Shown here piece by piece: positions 1-12,473 of a stretch of DNA of 64,000 nucleotides (positions are counted from its first letter, which is position 1; each line of letters starts with the position of its first letter). The notes under the pieces were generated by a model that was not told the DNA's origin, made no database searches, and saw nothing but the letters and a program-made list of their open reading frames with translations. Source of the stretch: Quercus robur (Eukaryota > Streptophyta > Magnoliopsida > Fagales > Fagaceae); contig NC_065535.1 in NCBI RefSeq assembly GCF_932294415.1, forward strand, positions 96,178,862-96,242,861, in the 5' to 3' direction. The position numbers and the translations under genes were made by a program.

Positions 1-3000
1 GATAAAATCCTTTGAATTTTCTTATCCAAGGCCAGGGAAATATCTTTAGCATGTGTACCAAATGGTTTTTAGTATACATTATGCTTACAATAGTCTCCAT
101 GTGGGACAATTTCTGGATTTATCTTGAGCCTATGTTATATTTTTTATAGAAATACATATACAGGTGCATAACTCCACCTATGTCGGTGCTTTGTGTCATA
201 TATTTTGTTCATTGCCAGTCCTAAGCCCAGAAAAGGAGGGGGGTGGTTGTAGGCTGACAGCTAGCATAAAATTTAGTCACCTTATTATGAATAGAACCCT
301 TACAGACACAAGTTGGGGTATCCTCTACTAGCAGCCAACTCCAAAATTTTGGGACTGTGGATTTATTGTTGTATTTTGTAAAAACTAATTTTTGTATTTT
401 TTTAAAAAAAAGTTGGAGAACTAAAGTGTCCATACTCTTGATCTTAAAATGGTCTTTTTTTTTTTAATTTTATTTTAGATTTTTTTTTTCTGTACCGTGT
501 CATGCACGGTTATTTTATTTCTTTCAGTAACAATGGTGGTGGATTAGAAGTTTCTTCGTATTAACTCTGTAGGTATGCTAGAGCATGCGGTCTTTTACCA
601 ATTGTTGACGAAGACAAGGCCAAAAGTGCACTAGAAAAGGTCTTTAATTACAATGTCTTAAAGTGGAAGAATGGAAGGTGGGGAGCTGTCAATGGGATGT
701 TACCTGATGGGAATGTTGACATGTCATCCATGCAATCAAGAGAAATATGGTCTGGAGTCACATATGCTGTTGCTGCAGCAATGATCCATGAAGATATGAT
801 TGATATGGCATTTCAGACTGCATTTGGAGTCTACGAAGCTGCATGGTCTAAAGAAGGACTTGGGTGAGTTAGCTCTCTGTTTGCCTTTTCTTCTAGAATT
901 AGTTTGTTTTATTAACTCAAGCAGCTCAAGATTAATAACCAAAAGCTATTATGACTGTTTGTCGCATCAAACAGAAGTGAACTTTGCTCATTTCGTTTTC
1001 CTTGTTTTTGATAAGGATGCTTGGTTAATCCTATATTCCTATTACTCCCCCCACCCCCCCCCCCCCCCCTCCTTGCAATATATATATATAATTGTCAATC
1101 TTGTACAAATTTTCGTGCAAATCTATATCATTAACTGTTGGTAGATTCAATAGTTTGCCTAAATCAAATTGATATTTTCTTTGACTTTGCGGCCTGATAA
1201 AATCATATCACTTATGCAACTTTATATAACTATATCTTTATTTACAAGAGCCAAAAGCGTGAGGGCATTTTCATCAAAAAAGAAAGGATGTGGATTTAGC
1301 CTGCTATTTGCTTATTTTCTTGATAATATTTCCTTTGGCTTAGAGTTTCATTTTGAACCATTCGTAGTAATAATTTTAATCCCATTATTCAAAACTATAG
1401 CCCATATGAACTTTTTTACATAAATCGTGCTCTGTGCTGTCACCTTGAGGTCAGGACATCTTATCTGGCAAGAAATAGGCAAAAGTATAGAAGTTAAAAA
1501 GTGAGAGGAAAGAAGAAAAGAAAACCTAAATGGTTGCTTGCAATTCACATCTTTGTTTATTAGTACCATATATATATATATATATATATTTTTTAAAGAT
1601 GTAGGGCACTTGCTCAAACCATTTGATCTTTTCTTGATTCTGAAATACAACACAAAACTGGATATTCATGATGTCATTCAAGACACTTTTTGCCCAGTTT
1701 ATTCTTGGAAGAATTTTTTAGTTAAACTGTTGGTTAATTCATTTAGGTGATACCTAAATTTCCTTCTTATAGATTATTAACAAGTTACCATTTTGTGCAC
1801 AGTTATTCTTTTCAAACTCCGGAAGCTTGGAACAACAAGGACCAATACAGATCTATATGTTACATGCGCCCTTTGGCCATATGGGCCATGCAGTGGGCAC
1901 TAACGAGACCAAACCTTCTTGACGCAGAGGTGAGACAAGAAGTGAAGGAAGATTCTATGTTTGTGCACCGTTGTGGGTTCTCAAAAGTTGCTTGCCTTTT
2001 AAAGTTGCCTGAAGAGGGAAAGTCTAGAAGTCTTTTACAGGCTTTATATGAGTTCGCCTTGACTAAGGTTGGGATTTAAGTCAGGTTTCCACAACTATCC
2101 AGAGGCCTGTAAATCAGTCCATTTGATTGTTGTATATACTATATAGCACCTTGAATCTAAGTTGAGACAGCTATTTGATGTACTAGCAATGGGCCCACGC
2201 ATATGTGTAGATAATTCTGTAAGCTGCTATGTGAGAAGATTATATAAAATATATATTCAAAATATTTTAAGTAATAACATGAAGTAGTGTTGTGATAATA
2301 TGATGAGATTTATTTTAAATTAATGATGTAATACAAAATTAAGGGGGATGGAGAATTTGTATAGAGTAAATGTCATATTAATTAGAAATTAGTTATTATG
2401 TGGTGTAACTAATAATTAAGTTGATTGTTTTTTTAATCATAGTTTTTGTTTCTTCAATGCATTGGAGTTAGTATTATTATTATTATTATTTTTTTTTTTT
2501 GTAATATCATTGTTAATTTTTTTGTATGATGTCACGTTTATGTTATTGAAGAATGATAGTGATATGTTAAACACTTAGTGAAAATAGTAATATTCTGTTA
2601 AAAGAATTTTATTTATAATCCACAATATGTAAAGAGTGGTGAGGTGGAAGCCTAAACAAGAGAGTTTCAAGGAATGTGCTACTTGAAAGAATCTCATGGT
2701 CTCTCACATGAGGTCTATGTTTTTATACTTTGATGAGAAAGAAGCCTAAATGAGAGAGTTCCGAAAAATGTGCTACTTGGTAAAACCTCATGCTTTTCCA
2801 CATGAGACTTCTCCTGTTAATATATATTGATTGATTTGTATTATACTACATTCTATTGATTCTCACTGGTTTTATATGTTCAAAAGAGCTAGTCACACAC
2901 TTACACTTACATCAAAAGGACTGGGATTTAAATCAGGTTCCATCACTATTTAGAGGCTTGTAAATTATTCTATTTAAAATCCCACCATTTATAAATTTCC

Positions 3001-3690
3001 TTGTTTGGCTCTGATATTTGATTATGAGAATTGTAAACAAAACCAAAACTAAAACTGAAAAATTACGTTAAGAGCAACCGTAAATATACCCGTCTTCCCG
3101 TTCATGTGAGGCTCTGTCCGTGTTAATCTCTGTGTAATTTCGTCATTGTTCTACTCACTGCAATCCCACCTCACTTACTTACTCATGCATATATGTTAGT
3201 CTTTTCCACATATGGAACTGCCTCCATGATCCAATTCATAGAGATTATATGACACATATTCACCAATCTATATTCTATATGTTACGGTGGACCTTGCAAG
3301 CATCAAGCAATGCACCTCATATGCCTGTATCAAGCTTGATAGACGTGCCGAATGAACTTCAATGACACATTCATTTTTTTGGCTGGAAGTTATTTTCTAC
3401 AAAACAAAAAGAGGTTTAGGATATCTTTTGATAGGATCAATTAAAATGTGAGACTCACTCCTTTGATTTTTGAGAAATATTACGTCCAAAACATTTTCCC
3501 AATAAATCTTAGGTGGTAAGTCGTTATTGTTTTTTTTTGCTCATCAATTACAGTCAATAACAACTTGTCACTTAAGATTTGTTGTAAAAGGTATTCCGTA
3601 CGTAGCAGTTTTCTTAATTTTATCATTACATGGAATTGGTATGTGAATTGAGAGGTGAAAAGTGGTCTTTGATTGAGCTACATTGTTAGT
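1..3690 (+). repeat. Left arm of tandem segmental duplication (matches 30087-34093)
   Basis: Introns, the last two glucosylceramidase exons, the 3' UTR and about 1.6 kb of downstream flank align collinearly with 30087-34093. Similarity starts at base 1 (so it continues leftward) and stops abruptly after ATTGTTAGT at 3690/34093. The right arm is about 300 bp longer, mainly because of AT-rich and microsatellite indels near 32.4-33.2 kb. The 2080-3690 part contains no gene; it holds AT-rich flank, including a TACTAGCAATGGGCCCACGC segment near 2184 that resembles a worn Helitron 3' end. Confidence 0.92.
573..2079 (+). CDS. Non-lysosomal glucosylceramidase (GBA2-like, GH116), upstream tandem copy, last two exons only
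   Basis: Partial gene: the 5' part lies left of the window. The two coding exons are 573-863 (291 bp) and 1803-2079 (277 bp, stop TAA), with an AG acceptor before each and GT after the first. Lengths and phases equal the last two exons of the complete copy ending at 32121. They encode the C-terminal (alpha/alpha)6 part of a glucosylceramidase acting on glucosylceramide at membranes; blocks such as [10 protein letters not shown] and [18 protein letters not shown] are visible. By my count the copies differ at 8 of 291 and 8 of 277 bases, and 12 of the 16 changes are non-synonymous. Several hit positions that look conserved: IWSG for IWPG, VHRC for VHHY, KVAC for KVAR. Both exons are open, so this part is not a pseudogene by frame, but constraint looks relaxed. 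Whether the 5' exons exist cannot be seen here. Confidence 0.9.
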
Positions 3691-4301
3691 CTTATACATG
3701 ATAATTGTAACTCTTTTACATAATATACAAGCAGAAATGTTAGTTGCAGCCTTATACATGTTCATCGTAAATCTTTTTCCTTAAATAAATAAATTAAGAA
3801 AAAAAAAACACGCTAGTGTACAAGTCCAAATGGTAAAAAAAAAGGTAGAGGAAAATTTTTGAAATAAAAAATTGTGTAAATGTTGTCATAAATTAAACCA
3901 AAATGTGAATAATGAATAAATAATAAGTAAATGATTTTATTAATACAATAATGAATTTATTTTCTTAAAAATTCAAATGAAAACACTAATGAGATGAGGA
4001 AGACAAAAACCAAAATAAAATATTCGTAAACACTTAAAACAATCACTCAAAGGAACATCACATGACAAAGAAATAACAATTTGTTTCTAATTTGTCAATG
4101 AAAATATTTTAGAAATGGTGAATGGAAACCGCACAAAATTAATTTGTGTAGACCATCTTCTTCAATTGCACAAACTATTCCTCACCATCTTGTTGTTTTC
4201 CAAGTAAACTAATACCTAACAACATCACGCAATAAGATATATATATTATAATCTGATTTTTCCCACAAATCAGGTCCATAATAAACATCATTCATTAAAA
4301 G
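3691..4301. other. AT-rich intergenic sequence, no gene seen
   Basis: No coding frame, RNA gene or TIR/LTR structure was recognised. The stretch is AT-rich with short poly-A runs and ends at the AAAAG target duplication of the LTR element. Confidence 0.6.
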
Positions 4302-4619
4302 TGTTAAAATATATATTATTAGCAACGTGATGTGTTATACCATGTTGTGTATGCTAGAGTAGATGTGGAAGGAGAAATATAGAATAGGAACACTGAGAAC
4401 ATGAGTGTTACGTGGTTCAGTCTTGTCGGCCTACATCCACGGAGGAATCTCTTAAGGGCTACATCTTTATTATGTATAAGAGTGTAGTACAATAACCTGT
4501 GTTACAATGAACCCTAACATGAGTATATATAGGCGACTAAACCCTAGACTACTAGTACAAGCAGGACTGGGCTTAGGCCTATTACATTAGGCTAATATGT
4601 CTAATATATATCTCTAACA
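4302..4619 (-). repeat. 3' LTR of the TRIM-like element (minus orientation)
   Basis: Same length as the 5' LTR (318 bp), TG...CA ends, preceded on the minus strand by the polypurine tract. About 96.5 percent identical to its partner by manual count. Confidence 0.9.
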
Positions 4620-5609
4620 CCTTCCCTCAAACTCAAGATGGAAGCTTGATGAAGGCTTGAGGTTGGATAAGCATGAGAAGATCACTTGGAGATGCCTTGA
4701 AGAATGCATTTGAAGAAACCACAATGAAGAATGTGCCAATTGACCAATTTTGGAGCTTCAAATGAAGAAACGGAGGTCAAAATTGGAATCTACGCGAAAA
4801 ATTGAGCAAGATAGACCCTGTCGGAAATTTTGACTTTTGGTCAAAGGTCAACGTAAAAAGTCAAAGTCAACTGGTCCATGGTCATAGTCAATGGATACTG
4901 GTCTGGGTCGGTTCCGGGTTTCCGGGTCGAGTCACGGATGGGGCAGCAGAGCCACTGACGTCATCCTATGACATGTCGCTGACGTGGACTAGGGCTGATG
5001 TGGAGGTGCTTGCATGGCTGTTGACGTGGAGTGATGACGTCATCCAGTGACGTCGGATGACATCAGCAGTAGTTTTCGGCGCGTGTGGCGTGTGCGAGTA
5101 GTCTCCGGCGATTGGAGGAGAGTCCCGAAACTAGGGAGGCGCGTGGTGGCGCATGTGAGCTCGGATGGAGGCCTGAATCTCGGGTTCTGTAGATCGGTGG
5201 ATGTGGAGGCCAACATGGCGGCGTCTGTCACTAAAGATGATCTGCGAGTGAGGATTCCGATGTGGCGCGTGGGAGATATTTCAGAGCTAACTGCGGCGCG
5301 TGGAGGCGCGTGACTAGTTTTCAGTTGACCGGATTTTTGGGTTTTCCTCAAGGGAGGCTGAGGAGCACGTTTGTGTGGTCGGTTTCGACAGGCGAAGGCT
5401 TAATGTGCATAGATTTGAAAAGTAAATCACGGTTTTCTTGGTTGGGGATTTTGACACAGCACAAAGCCATGGCGGCTACAAGATGCCATGGAGTCTAGAT
5501 CCAGCAGATAAACATATGTGACTTCAGATGGTGGTATGCACGTGAGAATCTTCTTTGCTATGTAGAGATGTTTGTTTGATGCCAAGAACGAAGTTTGGCT
5601 TTGATACCA

Positions 5610-5927
5610 TGTTAAAATATATATTATTAGCAACGTGATGTGTTATACCATGTTGTGTATGCTAGAGTAGATGCGGAAGGAGAAATATAGAATAAGAACA
5701 CTGAGAACACGAGTGTTACGTGGTTCAGCCTTGTTGGCCTACATCCACGGAGGAATCTCTTAAGGGCTACATCTTTATTATGTATAAGAGTGTAGTACAA
5801 TAACCTGTGTTACAATGAACCCTAACATGAGTATATATAGGCGACTAAACCCTAGACTACTAGTATAAGTAGGATTAGGCTTAGGCCTATTATATTGGGC
5901 TAATATGTCTAATATATATCTCTAACA
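5610..5927 (-). repeat. 5' LTR of the TRIM-like element (minus orientation)
   Basis: This LTR adjoins the tRNA-Met primer-binding site and so is the 5' LTR. On the minus strand it contains a TATA-like CCTATATATACTC and, downstream, AATAAAG, placed as expected for LTR promoter and polyadenylation signals. It pairs with the LTR at 4302-4619. Confidence 0.9.
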
Positions 5928-6237
5928 AAAAGCATTCAACATTGTAAATAAAATGACAAAACAAATACTTGCATGATGGAACATATAGAATTAAGAAAGG
6001 ATAGGACAATAAGGGTACAAACCTATTGTAGATCTATAACATGCTTGATTTGAGCTCCTTCTACGAGGCAGCTATTAGGTTGTATCATTTCTACCATCAA
6101 AGATTAACCAAGATTTGTGAATATATTTTTATAGACATTATTTTCATTGATTTCATTCTTTGCTTCTAAACATCTAAATTAAAGTGGATTAATATGTATA
6201 GGCAAAGTTTTTTATATTTCATTGATTTCAATGTTTA

Positions 6238-6590
6238 GTGAGCGTTTGGATAGTGCTGAAAAGCACCATCTGTGCGTCTACGTTTTCTTTTTTCTTTTTC
6301 TTTTTTTTTTTTTTAATTTGAGAAGCACATGAACGTGAGAGTGACAGACCTGCCAATGGGTCTCGTGCAGTACTATGCATGGGACCCACTACCTCTTTGA
6401 AAGTGCAAATTTTGCATTGAAATGTGTCACATCAGTGGGTCCTATGCATTGCTTATAGGACCCACAAATCTCTTTTTTCAACAACTTTTTCATTAAAAAT
6501 GGATCTTATGGTACTATTCACACATTTAAAAATTATTTTGCTACAGTGTTTTCAATTTTTAGCAAAATAAGCAATATCCAAACGCACCTG
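6238..6590. mobile_element. MITE of the GTTTGGAT terminal-inverted-repeat family
   Basis: Ends read GCGTTTGGAT (6242) and ATCCAAACGC (to 6585), perfect inverted repeats. The interior has the shared family text: GGGACCCAC-type blocks, AAAATTATTTTGCTACAGTG and TTTTAGCAAAATAAGC. The same family recurs four times at 59.08-59.93 kb. There is no coding frame. The target duplication is not clear; the family looks hAT-like but the superfamily is not proven. Confidence 0.75.
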
Positions 6591-6947
6591 TAGTTATAAA
6601 AATTTAAATTAAAGTAGATAAAAATGTAAAAGCAAAGTTTTATGTATAGTTAAATTAAACAGCCCTAAATAAATGTGGAACATCAATATATTCATATTTT
6701 TAGTAATGCAAAAAAAAAAAAAAAAAAAAATTAGAGTATAAAATAAATAAGAAAATTAATGATTATGTGGCAGATGAGGTGACCTAATTACTACGCTTCC
6801 ATTTTTATATAGTATATAGATATAGATATAAATATGAAAAGGAATATAAGGAATATAACATTTTGTGGCTATCACATTACTCTTTTTTAGAAATGTAAGG
6901 AATATAACTTATTTTCACATCATTTTACCACTTATTGAAAAGAGAAG
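6591..6947. other. AT-rich spacer with a 20-A run
   Basis: There is a run of about 20 A at 6711-6730 and a TATAGATATAGATATA simple repeat near 6818; no gene was recognised. It ends in GAAAAGAGAAG, the left half of the candidate LINE target duplication. Confidence 0.5.
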
Positions 6948-7137
6948 AAAAAAAAAAAATTTCTTTTCCGCTCGCTAGGAGTTTTCCTTCTCACCTAGGG
7001 TGAGCCACCTTTCTTCACCATGACTCTTCCTCGTGGTTTTGTATTTCTTTTTCTCTTTCTTCCCCCCTTTTCTTTCTTTTACACCTCACTGGTCTTTGAA
7101 GGTACTAGACCAAGGGACTGAAATCTCGAGCACTGAG

Positions 7138-8097
7138 ATGGATGCCGAAGTTATTGATCGATTGCATTGGATTAAGTTAATTTCAAAGGAAGGCGAAGTT
7201 ATCTTTGTAAGGCCAGATAGAAGGGATAAAACCCTAGAAGAGTGCTCCCTTAGCCTTCTCGAAAAATTCTTAGCACCTCGTCCATTAAACCTAAGAGCTG
7301 CCAAGAACCTCCTTCGATCAGTTTGGAAGATGGGACCAAACCTCAAGATAATCGAGGTTGGCGACAGTTTGCTTCAGTTTAAGTTTGCATTGGAGAGCCA
7401 GGTATCATGGGTCGTGAATAACGGACCCTGGAGCTTTGATAATAGGGTCCTCGTATTGAAGCGATGGGAACAGGGCATGACGGCACAGTCAGTCACTTTC
7501 ACTGACTTGCCTATTTGGGTACAAATCTGGAGTCTGCCTTTTGATCTCATCAATGCAGAGGCGGGCTTGGAGATTGGAAAAAGTTTTGTTCAAGTTGTCG
7601 AAGTCGACTGTAAGGCACTTACCATAGACTAAACGTGCTTTCTCCGAGTCCGTGTGGTGACTCTGTTGGACAAACCGATTTGTAGAGGCGGCCCGATAGT
7701 TAACCCTGAGGGAGATAAGACCTAGATCGTGTTTCAATATGAGCGGCTGTGTGGTTTGTGTTTCAAGTGTGGTAAAATTGGTCATGAGGCCAAGGAATGC
7801 AACATCCAGGTTACCGATGGGGAAGAACTACCCTATGGGGATTGGTTGAAAGCTGGGTTCCGACAGAGAGCTCCGAGAAGTGGTGGTTCGATAGAAAATC
7901 GGACGGGGAATGACCCAACGGACACACCTTTTGCTCCAACTGGGGAGACCGGTGATGACAGGGTCCTAATAAACAGCCACGAAGCCACTGGGGTTTTGAC
8001 GGACTCCAACCAACACGTAGCGTTAATCGAGGATAATGCTTCTTTTGATATGAATGATATCTCGGCGGATTTTTTGGCCATCACGCGATTTTCGTAG
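7138..8097 (+). pseudogene. LINE ORF1 (DUF4283 + CCHC zinc knuckle), broken
   Basis: Starting at the ATG at 7138, the frame gives a DUF4283-type domain (NNGPWSFDNRVLVLKRW, about residues 98-114) to a stop at 7632. A further stop follows near 7723, and then the knuckle CFKCGKIGHEAKEC is encoded at 7759-7800. A low-complexity, basic C-terminal part continues to about 8529. The protein would coat LINE RNA. At least two in-frame stops or shifts between the DUF4283 region and the knuckle make it non-functional as read. Confidence 0.8.
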
Positions 8098-8597
8098 GAG
8101 AATATGACTGAGCGGGTTTCACGGGATCCCATTCCTACTGTATTGAAAGTTGACGTTACACCAAAGGAAACTAGCTCTACACTAGGGCCCGCAGACACGA
8201 GAAAAGTTATCAGTGAGATGACAGCTACGCATAGTGGCTTATTTAGTGTGCCTGTTTCTTACATGCAACCAGCTATAGACCCCATAAGATTGGATAGGAC
8301 GATGCATGACAAGGGAATTGTGCACCCACTACAAATTCCACGTACACAAGAGGTATCCCATGCAAAAGATAGTAAGAAGGGTAAGGGCAAAAAGCCTCTA
8401 AGGCCCACGACTATTTCCATGCACACTAATGACTTGAACCATGATGTGGTTGGCGTAAAAAGAGGAAGGTTGGAAACTGAATGTAGCACAAAGGTGGTAA
8501 GCACCAAGGAACCTCGAAAACGTACTTAGTCTGAGGGACATGATTTGGACAAAATTGCATCAACGGTGGAGGCTGATGGCCAGTCTCGCCGAGCACA

Positions 8598-11500
8598 ATG
8601 ATCGTGATAAGCTGGAATTGCCGAAGGCTTGGGAACCAACGTACAGTGAATGCCCTTACCTTTTTGGTAAAGGAGAAAGTGCCTAATGTTTTGTTTCTCA
8701 TTGAGACAAAGAAATCTGGTGAGAAGATGAAACACATTCAGGCTGATCTACATTACCCCTCCATGTTGGCAATTTCGAGTGAGGGCCGAAGTGGTGGGCT
8801 AGCAATGCTCTGGACAGCTGAAACGAACTTACATATTCAAACTTACTCCCCTAACCATATTGATGCTCTTATTTTTTATAACAGTAACACACCCTCAAGG
8901 TTGACTGGATTCTATGGTCGACCCGAAGAGCATAAGCGGCACGAGACATGGCAGCTTTTACGCCACCTTTCTTCTAGATTCTCAGTCCTATGGTTATGTG
9001 TGGGGGATTACAATGAAATCTTGGTGTCCGAAGAAAAACAGGGTTGTATCCCAAAGCCCCTACACCTTATGCTGGACTTTCGGGAAGCTTTATTTGACTA
9101 TTCTTTGTCTTAGTTCGCGAGCAAGCTCAAACTAAGGAATGGAAGTTACGCGAAGGGTACCGGTAATTGGGGGTGCCCCTAATCTACTTAGGCTTTTAGG
9201 GGAACATTTACATATGGAGTAATGGACGGGAGAGCAACAACTTTGTTCAAGCACGCTTAGATCAGGCTTGTGCCACGTTGGAATGGAGAGAACAGTTCCC
9301 ACATGCTAAAGTCACGCATCAATACTCTTCTTACTCTGATCATGTCCCACTTATGGTTAGCACTCACAACCCAAGTACGCCTACAAGAAAGAAGAAAATC
9401 CCACATAGGTTTGAGGAAAAATGGGTGACCCACCCAACATGTGAAGACACCATCCGTGAGGCATGGGTAGGGTCAGTATGTGAGGGGAGCCCAATGTTTC
9501 AACTTTTTGAAAAGATTAAGCAGTGTAGACAAGCCCTGGTGCGGTGAAGCCGTATGACTTTTGGGAATGCTAAGGAGAGACTAACATAAGCACAAGCTTC
9601 TAGAAGAACTGGCCAACCAGAATAAGGCAAAGAACAATGAGGCCATTCGGGGTATACGGGTTGATATAAACTCATTACTGTACCATGAGGAGGTGGCGTG
9701 GAGACAATGATCATGGTCCATTTGGCTTCCTATGGGTGATAAGAACATCGAATTCTTTCATTAACGGGCAAGCCAACAAAGATGAAAGAATCACATTGCT
9801 GGGACTTTTAATGCCAACGATGAATAGTGTACCACGGATGATGAAATTGCAGATGCAACGGAGCAGTACTCCAAAGCCTTGTTTACTTCGGCTCAACCAA
9901 CTAACATGGAGGTTGTTTTAGACCCCGTAGACAGGCTAGTAACCCCAGACATGAACCACCAACTCTTACAACCATACACACTAGGGGAAATAAAGCGAGC
10001 TTTGTTCCAAATGCATCCATCCAAGTCGTCGGGCCCTGATGGTATGTCCCCGTTCTTTTTTCAAAAATATTGGCATATTTTAGGGAATGATGTGGTTAGG
10101 GTTGTCCTTTCTGTTTTGAACTCGGCCACCTCCTACACAAGATGAACTATACCCACATTATTCGTATCCCTAAGAAGAAGGAGCCATTGTACATCTCAGA
10201 TTGTCACCCCATCATCTTAGGCAATGTGATATCACAATTATTTTCAAAAGTTTTGGCTAATCGCATCAAATTAATATTGCCTAATATTATCTCTGATGTT
10301 CAAAGTGCCTTTCTTCCTAATCGCTTAATCATTGATAATACCACTGTAGCCTTTGAGTTGTTACACAGGATGAGAAATAAGAGGAAAGGGAAACGAGGTC
10401 AAATGGCGGTGAAGTTGGACATTAGCAAAGCCTATGATCGGGTTGAGTGGCTGTTTTTACGGAATATGATGACTAAATTCGGCTTTGATGATACATGGAT
10501 ACGGCTGGCTATGGAAATGGTTTGCACCACTTCTTACTCGATCCTCATCAATGGAGAGCCTCGTGGTCTGGTCAAACCCACTTGTGGAATCAAGCAAGGC
10601 GATCCCCTCTCACCATATTTGTTCCTTCTATGTGCCGAAGGCTTGTCCGCAATGATTCGTAAGGCTGAAGCAAATCGATCTTTTAAAGGAGTTGTATCTT
10701 GTCAGCATGGAGTGACCATTTCTCTTTTGCTCTTTGCCGATGACAGCCTACTGTTTTGTCAAGCCACGGTTCAAGAGTGCCAAGTGTTGCTCAACATATT
10801 ATCACAATATGAATCAGCCTCTAGACAAGCCATTAACTAGCAGAAAACGTCATTTTTTTTTTCAGTCGTAACACCAGACAAGACACACGAGACTCAATAA
10901 AAAATATGCTTGGAGCCAGAATCATGACTGATTGCGAGAAGTAGTTAGGTTTGCCAATGGTTGGGGGTGGAACTAAGACAACCACCTTCAGGGAAATCCA
11001 AGAACGTGTTACTAAGAGAGTATTAGGGTGGAAGGAGAAATTCATCTCCAAGGATGGTTGTGAGATACTTATGAAGTCGGTTACGCAGTCTATACCGACT
11101 TACGCCATGAGCTTATTTAGGCTTCCAAAAGTAATGTGTGACGCCATCAACTCGACCTTGGCCAGATATTGGTGGGGTAAAAAATGCAATGAGAAAAAGA
11201 TCCATTGGGTGAGTTGGCAGAAGCTGTGTACGGACAAGGATAGAGGTGGTATGGGGTTTCGAGACATCAATGCCTTTAACCTTGCAATGTTGGCAAAGCA
11301 AGAGTGGCGACTGATTCATGGCACTCAATCTCTCTTCTATCGAGTGAACAAAGCCCAGTATTTCACTAGGAGCACGTTCTCAGAGGCCCCACTGGGCCAC
11401 AATCCTTCATTCGTATGGCGAAGTCTTCTGTCTGCTAGGGACGTGATCATTGCTAGTTCGAAATGGAAAATAGGCGATGGTAAGTGTATTGGTGTCATTA

Positions 11501-12250
11501 CGCACAAGTGGTCATCTCATGACCCTATCTTCAACGGTAAACCCGACCCTAAGTTGAAGGTTAGTGACTTAATGGATGCTGACATAAGACAGTGGGATCG
11601 AGGCAAGGTCCATGCACTATTCACAGCTAGAACTCGGAATGAGATTCTAGCATTATCCCTTAATGATACACATGCTAGGGGCTCCCTTATATGGATGGAG
11701 AATAAGTCAAGGACCTTCTCAGTCAAGACTGCTTACCAGGTAGCGCTCCGATTGAAGCAGTAGCAAGTATTGGAGCACTCAAAGGCCCAGACAGACAAGC
11801 CAACCTGGAAGAAACTCTGGACACTAAATGTACCCCCAAAAGTCAGAACCTTCATGTGGAGGGCGTGCTCTAACAATCTACCCACTCGAGACAAATTGCG
11901 CAGAAGAAAGGTTCACGTTATGGAGGTGTGCGGGTTGTGTCAGGCAAAACCTAAGACGACTAGGCATATCCTGTGGGAGTGTCCCCTTGCCAGGAATGTG
12001 TGGGCCTTGGTTAAGGGAAAGATTCAAAAGTGTTCCAATGAGGCTCACAACTTTTTCTTGCTGTTCAATTTCATGGTATAGAGCTTAGACCAACGCGATT
12101 TGGAACTTTGGGCAACAGTGGCGTGGGCTATTTGGAATGCCTGAAAAAAGGTGTGCTTTGAGCAAAAACAAACTCATCAAAGGTATATTTTGAGTGGTGC
12201 AAAGGGTCTGCTGAATGAGTACCAAAATCTGATGGCTTCTCAGATTTAAG
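8598..12250 (+). pseudogene. LINE ORF2 (endonuclease, reverse transcriptase, zf-RVT), broken
   Basis: It begins MIVISWNCRRLGNQ at 8598, the standard APE-type endonuclease start; a GDYNE block follows near 9007 and SDHVP near 9338. Reverse transcriptase lies in 9879-10840, with KLDISKAYDRVEW, the PTCGIKQGDPLSPYL block and catalytic FADD at 10733-10744. The post-RT part is 10951-11763, and the cysteine-rich zf-RVT (KVRTFMWRACSNNLPTR, CGLCQ) is 11770-12081. Stops or frameshifts fall near 9110-9280, 9547-9880, 10140, 10840-10950 and 11763. Its role would be target-primed reverse transcription, but it cannot be made as one protein. Confidence 0.88.
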
Positions 12251-12473
12251 TTTTTATATAGGTGCCTTTTCGTAGCTATGTTGTTATAGTTGTAGACTAT
12301 GGCCGGATTTAATTTTTTATATAGGTGCCTTTTCCTTAGCTACGTGTGTTGTAGCTTTAGCCTATGGCTAGCTTTTTGTAGCTGGCTTTGGACTTTATAA
12401 GTTGTCTACTTTACATGTATTCAGTTTATTGAGTTAAATAAGAATTTCTAACTGGTTATCAAATAATGAAAAA

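Larger units (their letters stand above)
4302..5927 (-). mobile_element. Non-autonomous TRIM-like LTR retrotransposon, complete, with 5-bp TSD
   Basis: Two 318-bp direct repeats (4302-4619 and 5610-5927), each TG...CA, flank a 990-bp interior. The flanking 5-bp duplication is AAAAG at 4297-4301 and 5928-5932. The element reads on the minus strand: next to the 5610-5927 LTR is TGGTATCAAAGCC (complement of 5597-5609), an initiator-Met tRNA primer-binding site, and next to the other LTR is the purine tract TTTGAGGGAAGG (complement of 4620-4631). The interior is GC-richer than its surroundings, has no gag or pol, and its longest frame is about 100 codons, so mobilisation would need proteins supplied in trans. 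The LTRs differ at about 11 positions, all transitions, as expected from deamination of methylated cytosines. Confidence 0.93.
6948..12473 (+). mobile_element. L1-type LINE retrotransposon, near full length but decayed
   Basis: The order is that of a plant L1: DUF4283-like ORF1 with CCHC knuckle, then endonuclease, reverse transcriptase and zf-RVT. The 3' end is A-rich (AATAATGAAAAAGAAAA). GAAAAGAGAAG occurs just outside both ends (6937-6947 and 12474-12484), a candidate 11-bp target duplication, although its low complexity weakens the case. Near 12245-12360 the 3' tail contains two copies of a unit starting TTTTTATATAGGTGCCTTTTC. No RNase H domain was found after the zf-RVT block. Confidence 0.85.

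Noticed and set aside
2180-2210. Helitron 3' terminus (CTAGCAATGGGCCCACGC on the minus strand)
   Set aside because: The hairpin is poor, the duplicated copy at 32228 reads CTAT, and no matching TC start was found.
5040-5351. 103-codon frame in the TRIM interior as a gag gene
   Set aside because: There is no CCHC knuckle or gag-like sequence; it overlaps comparable frames on the other strand and reflects local GC richness.
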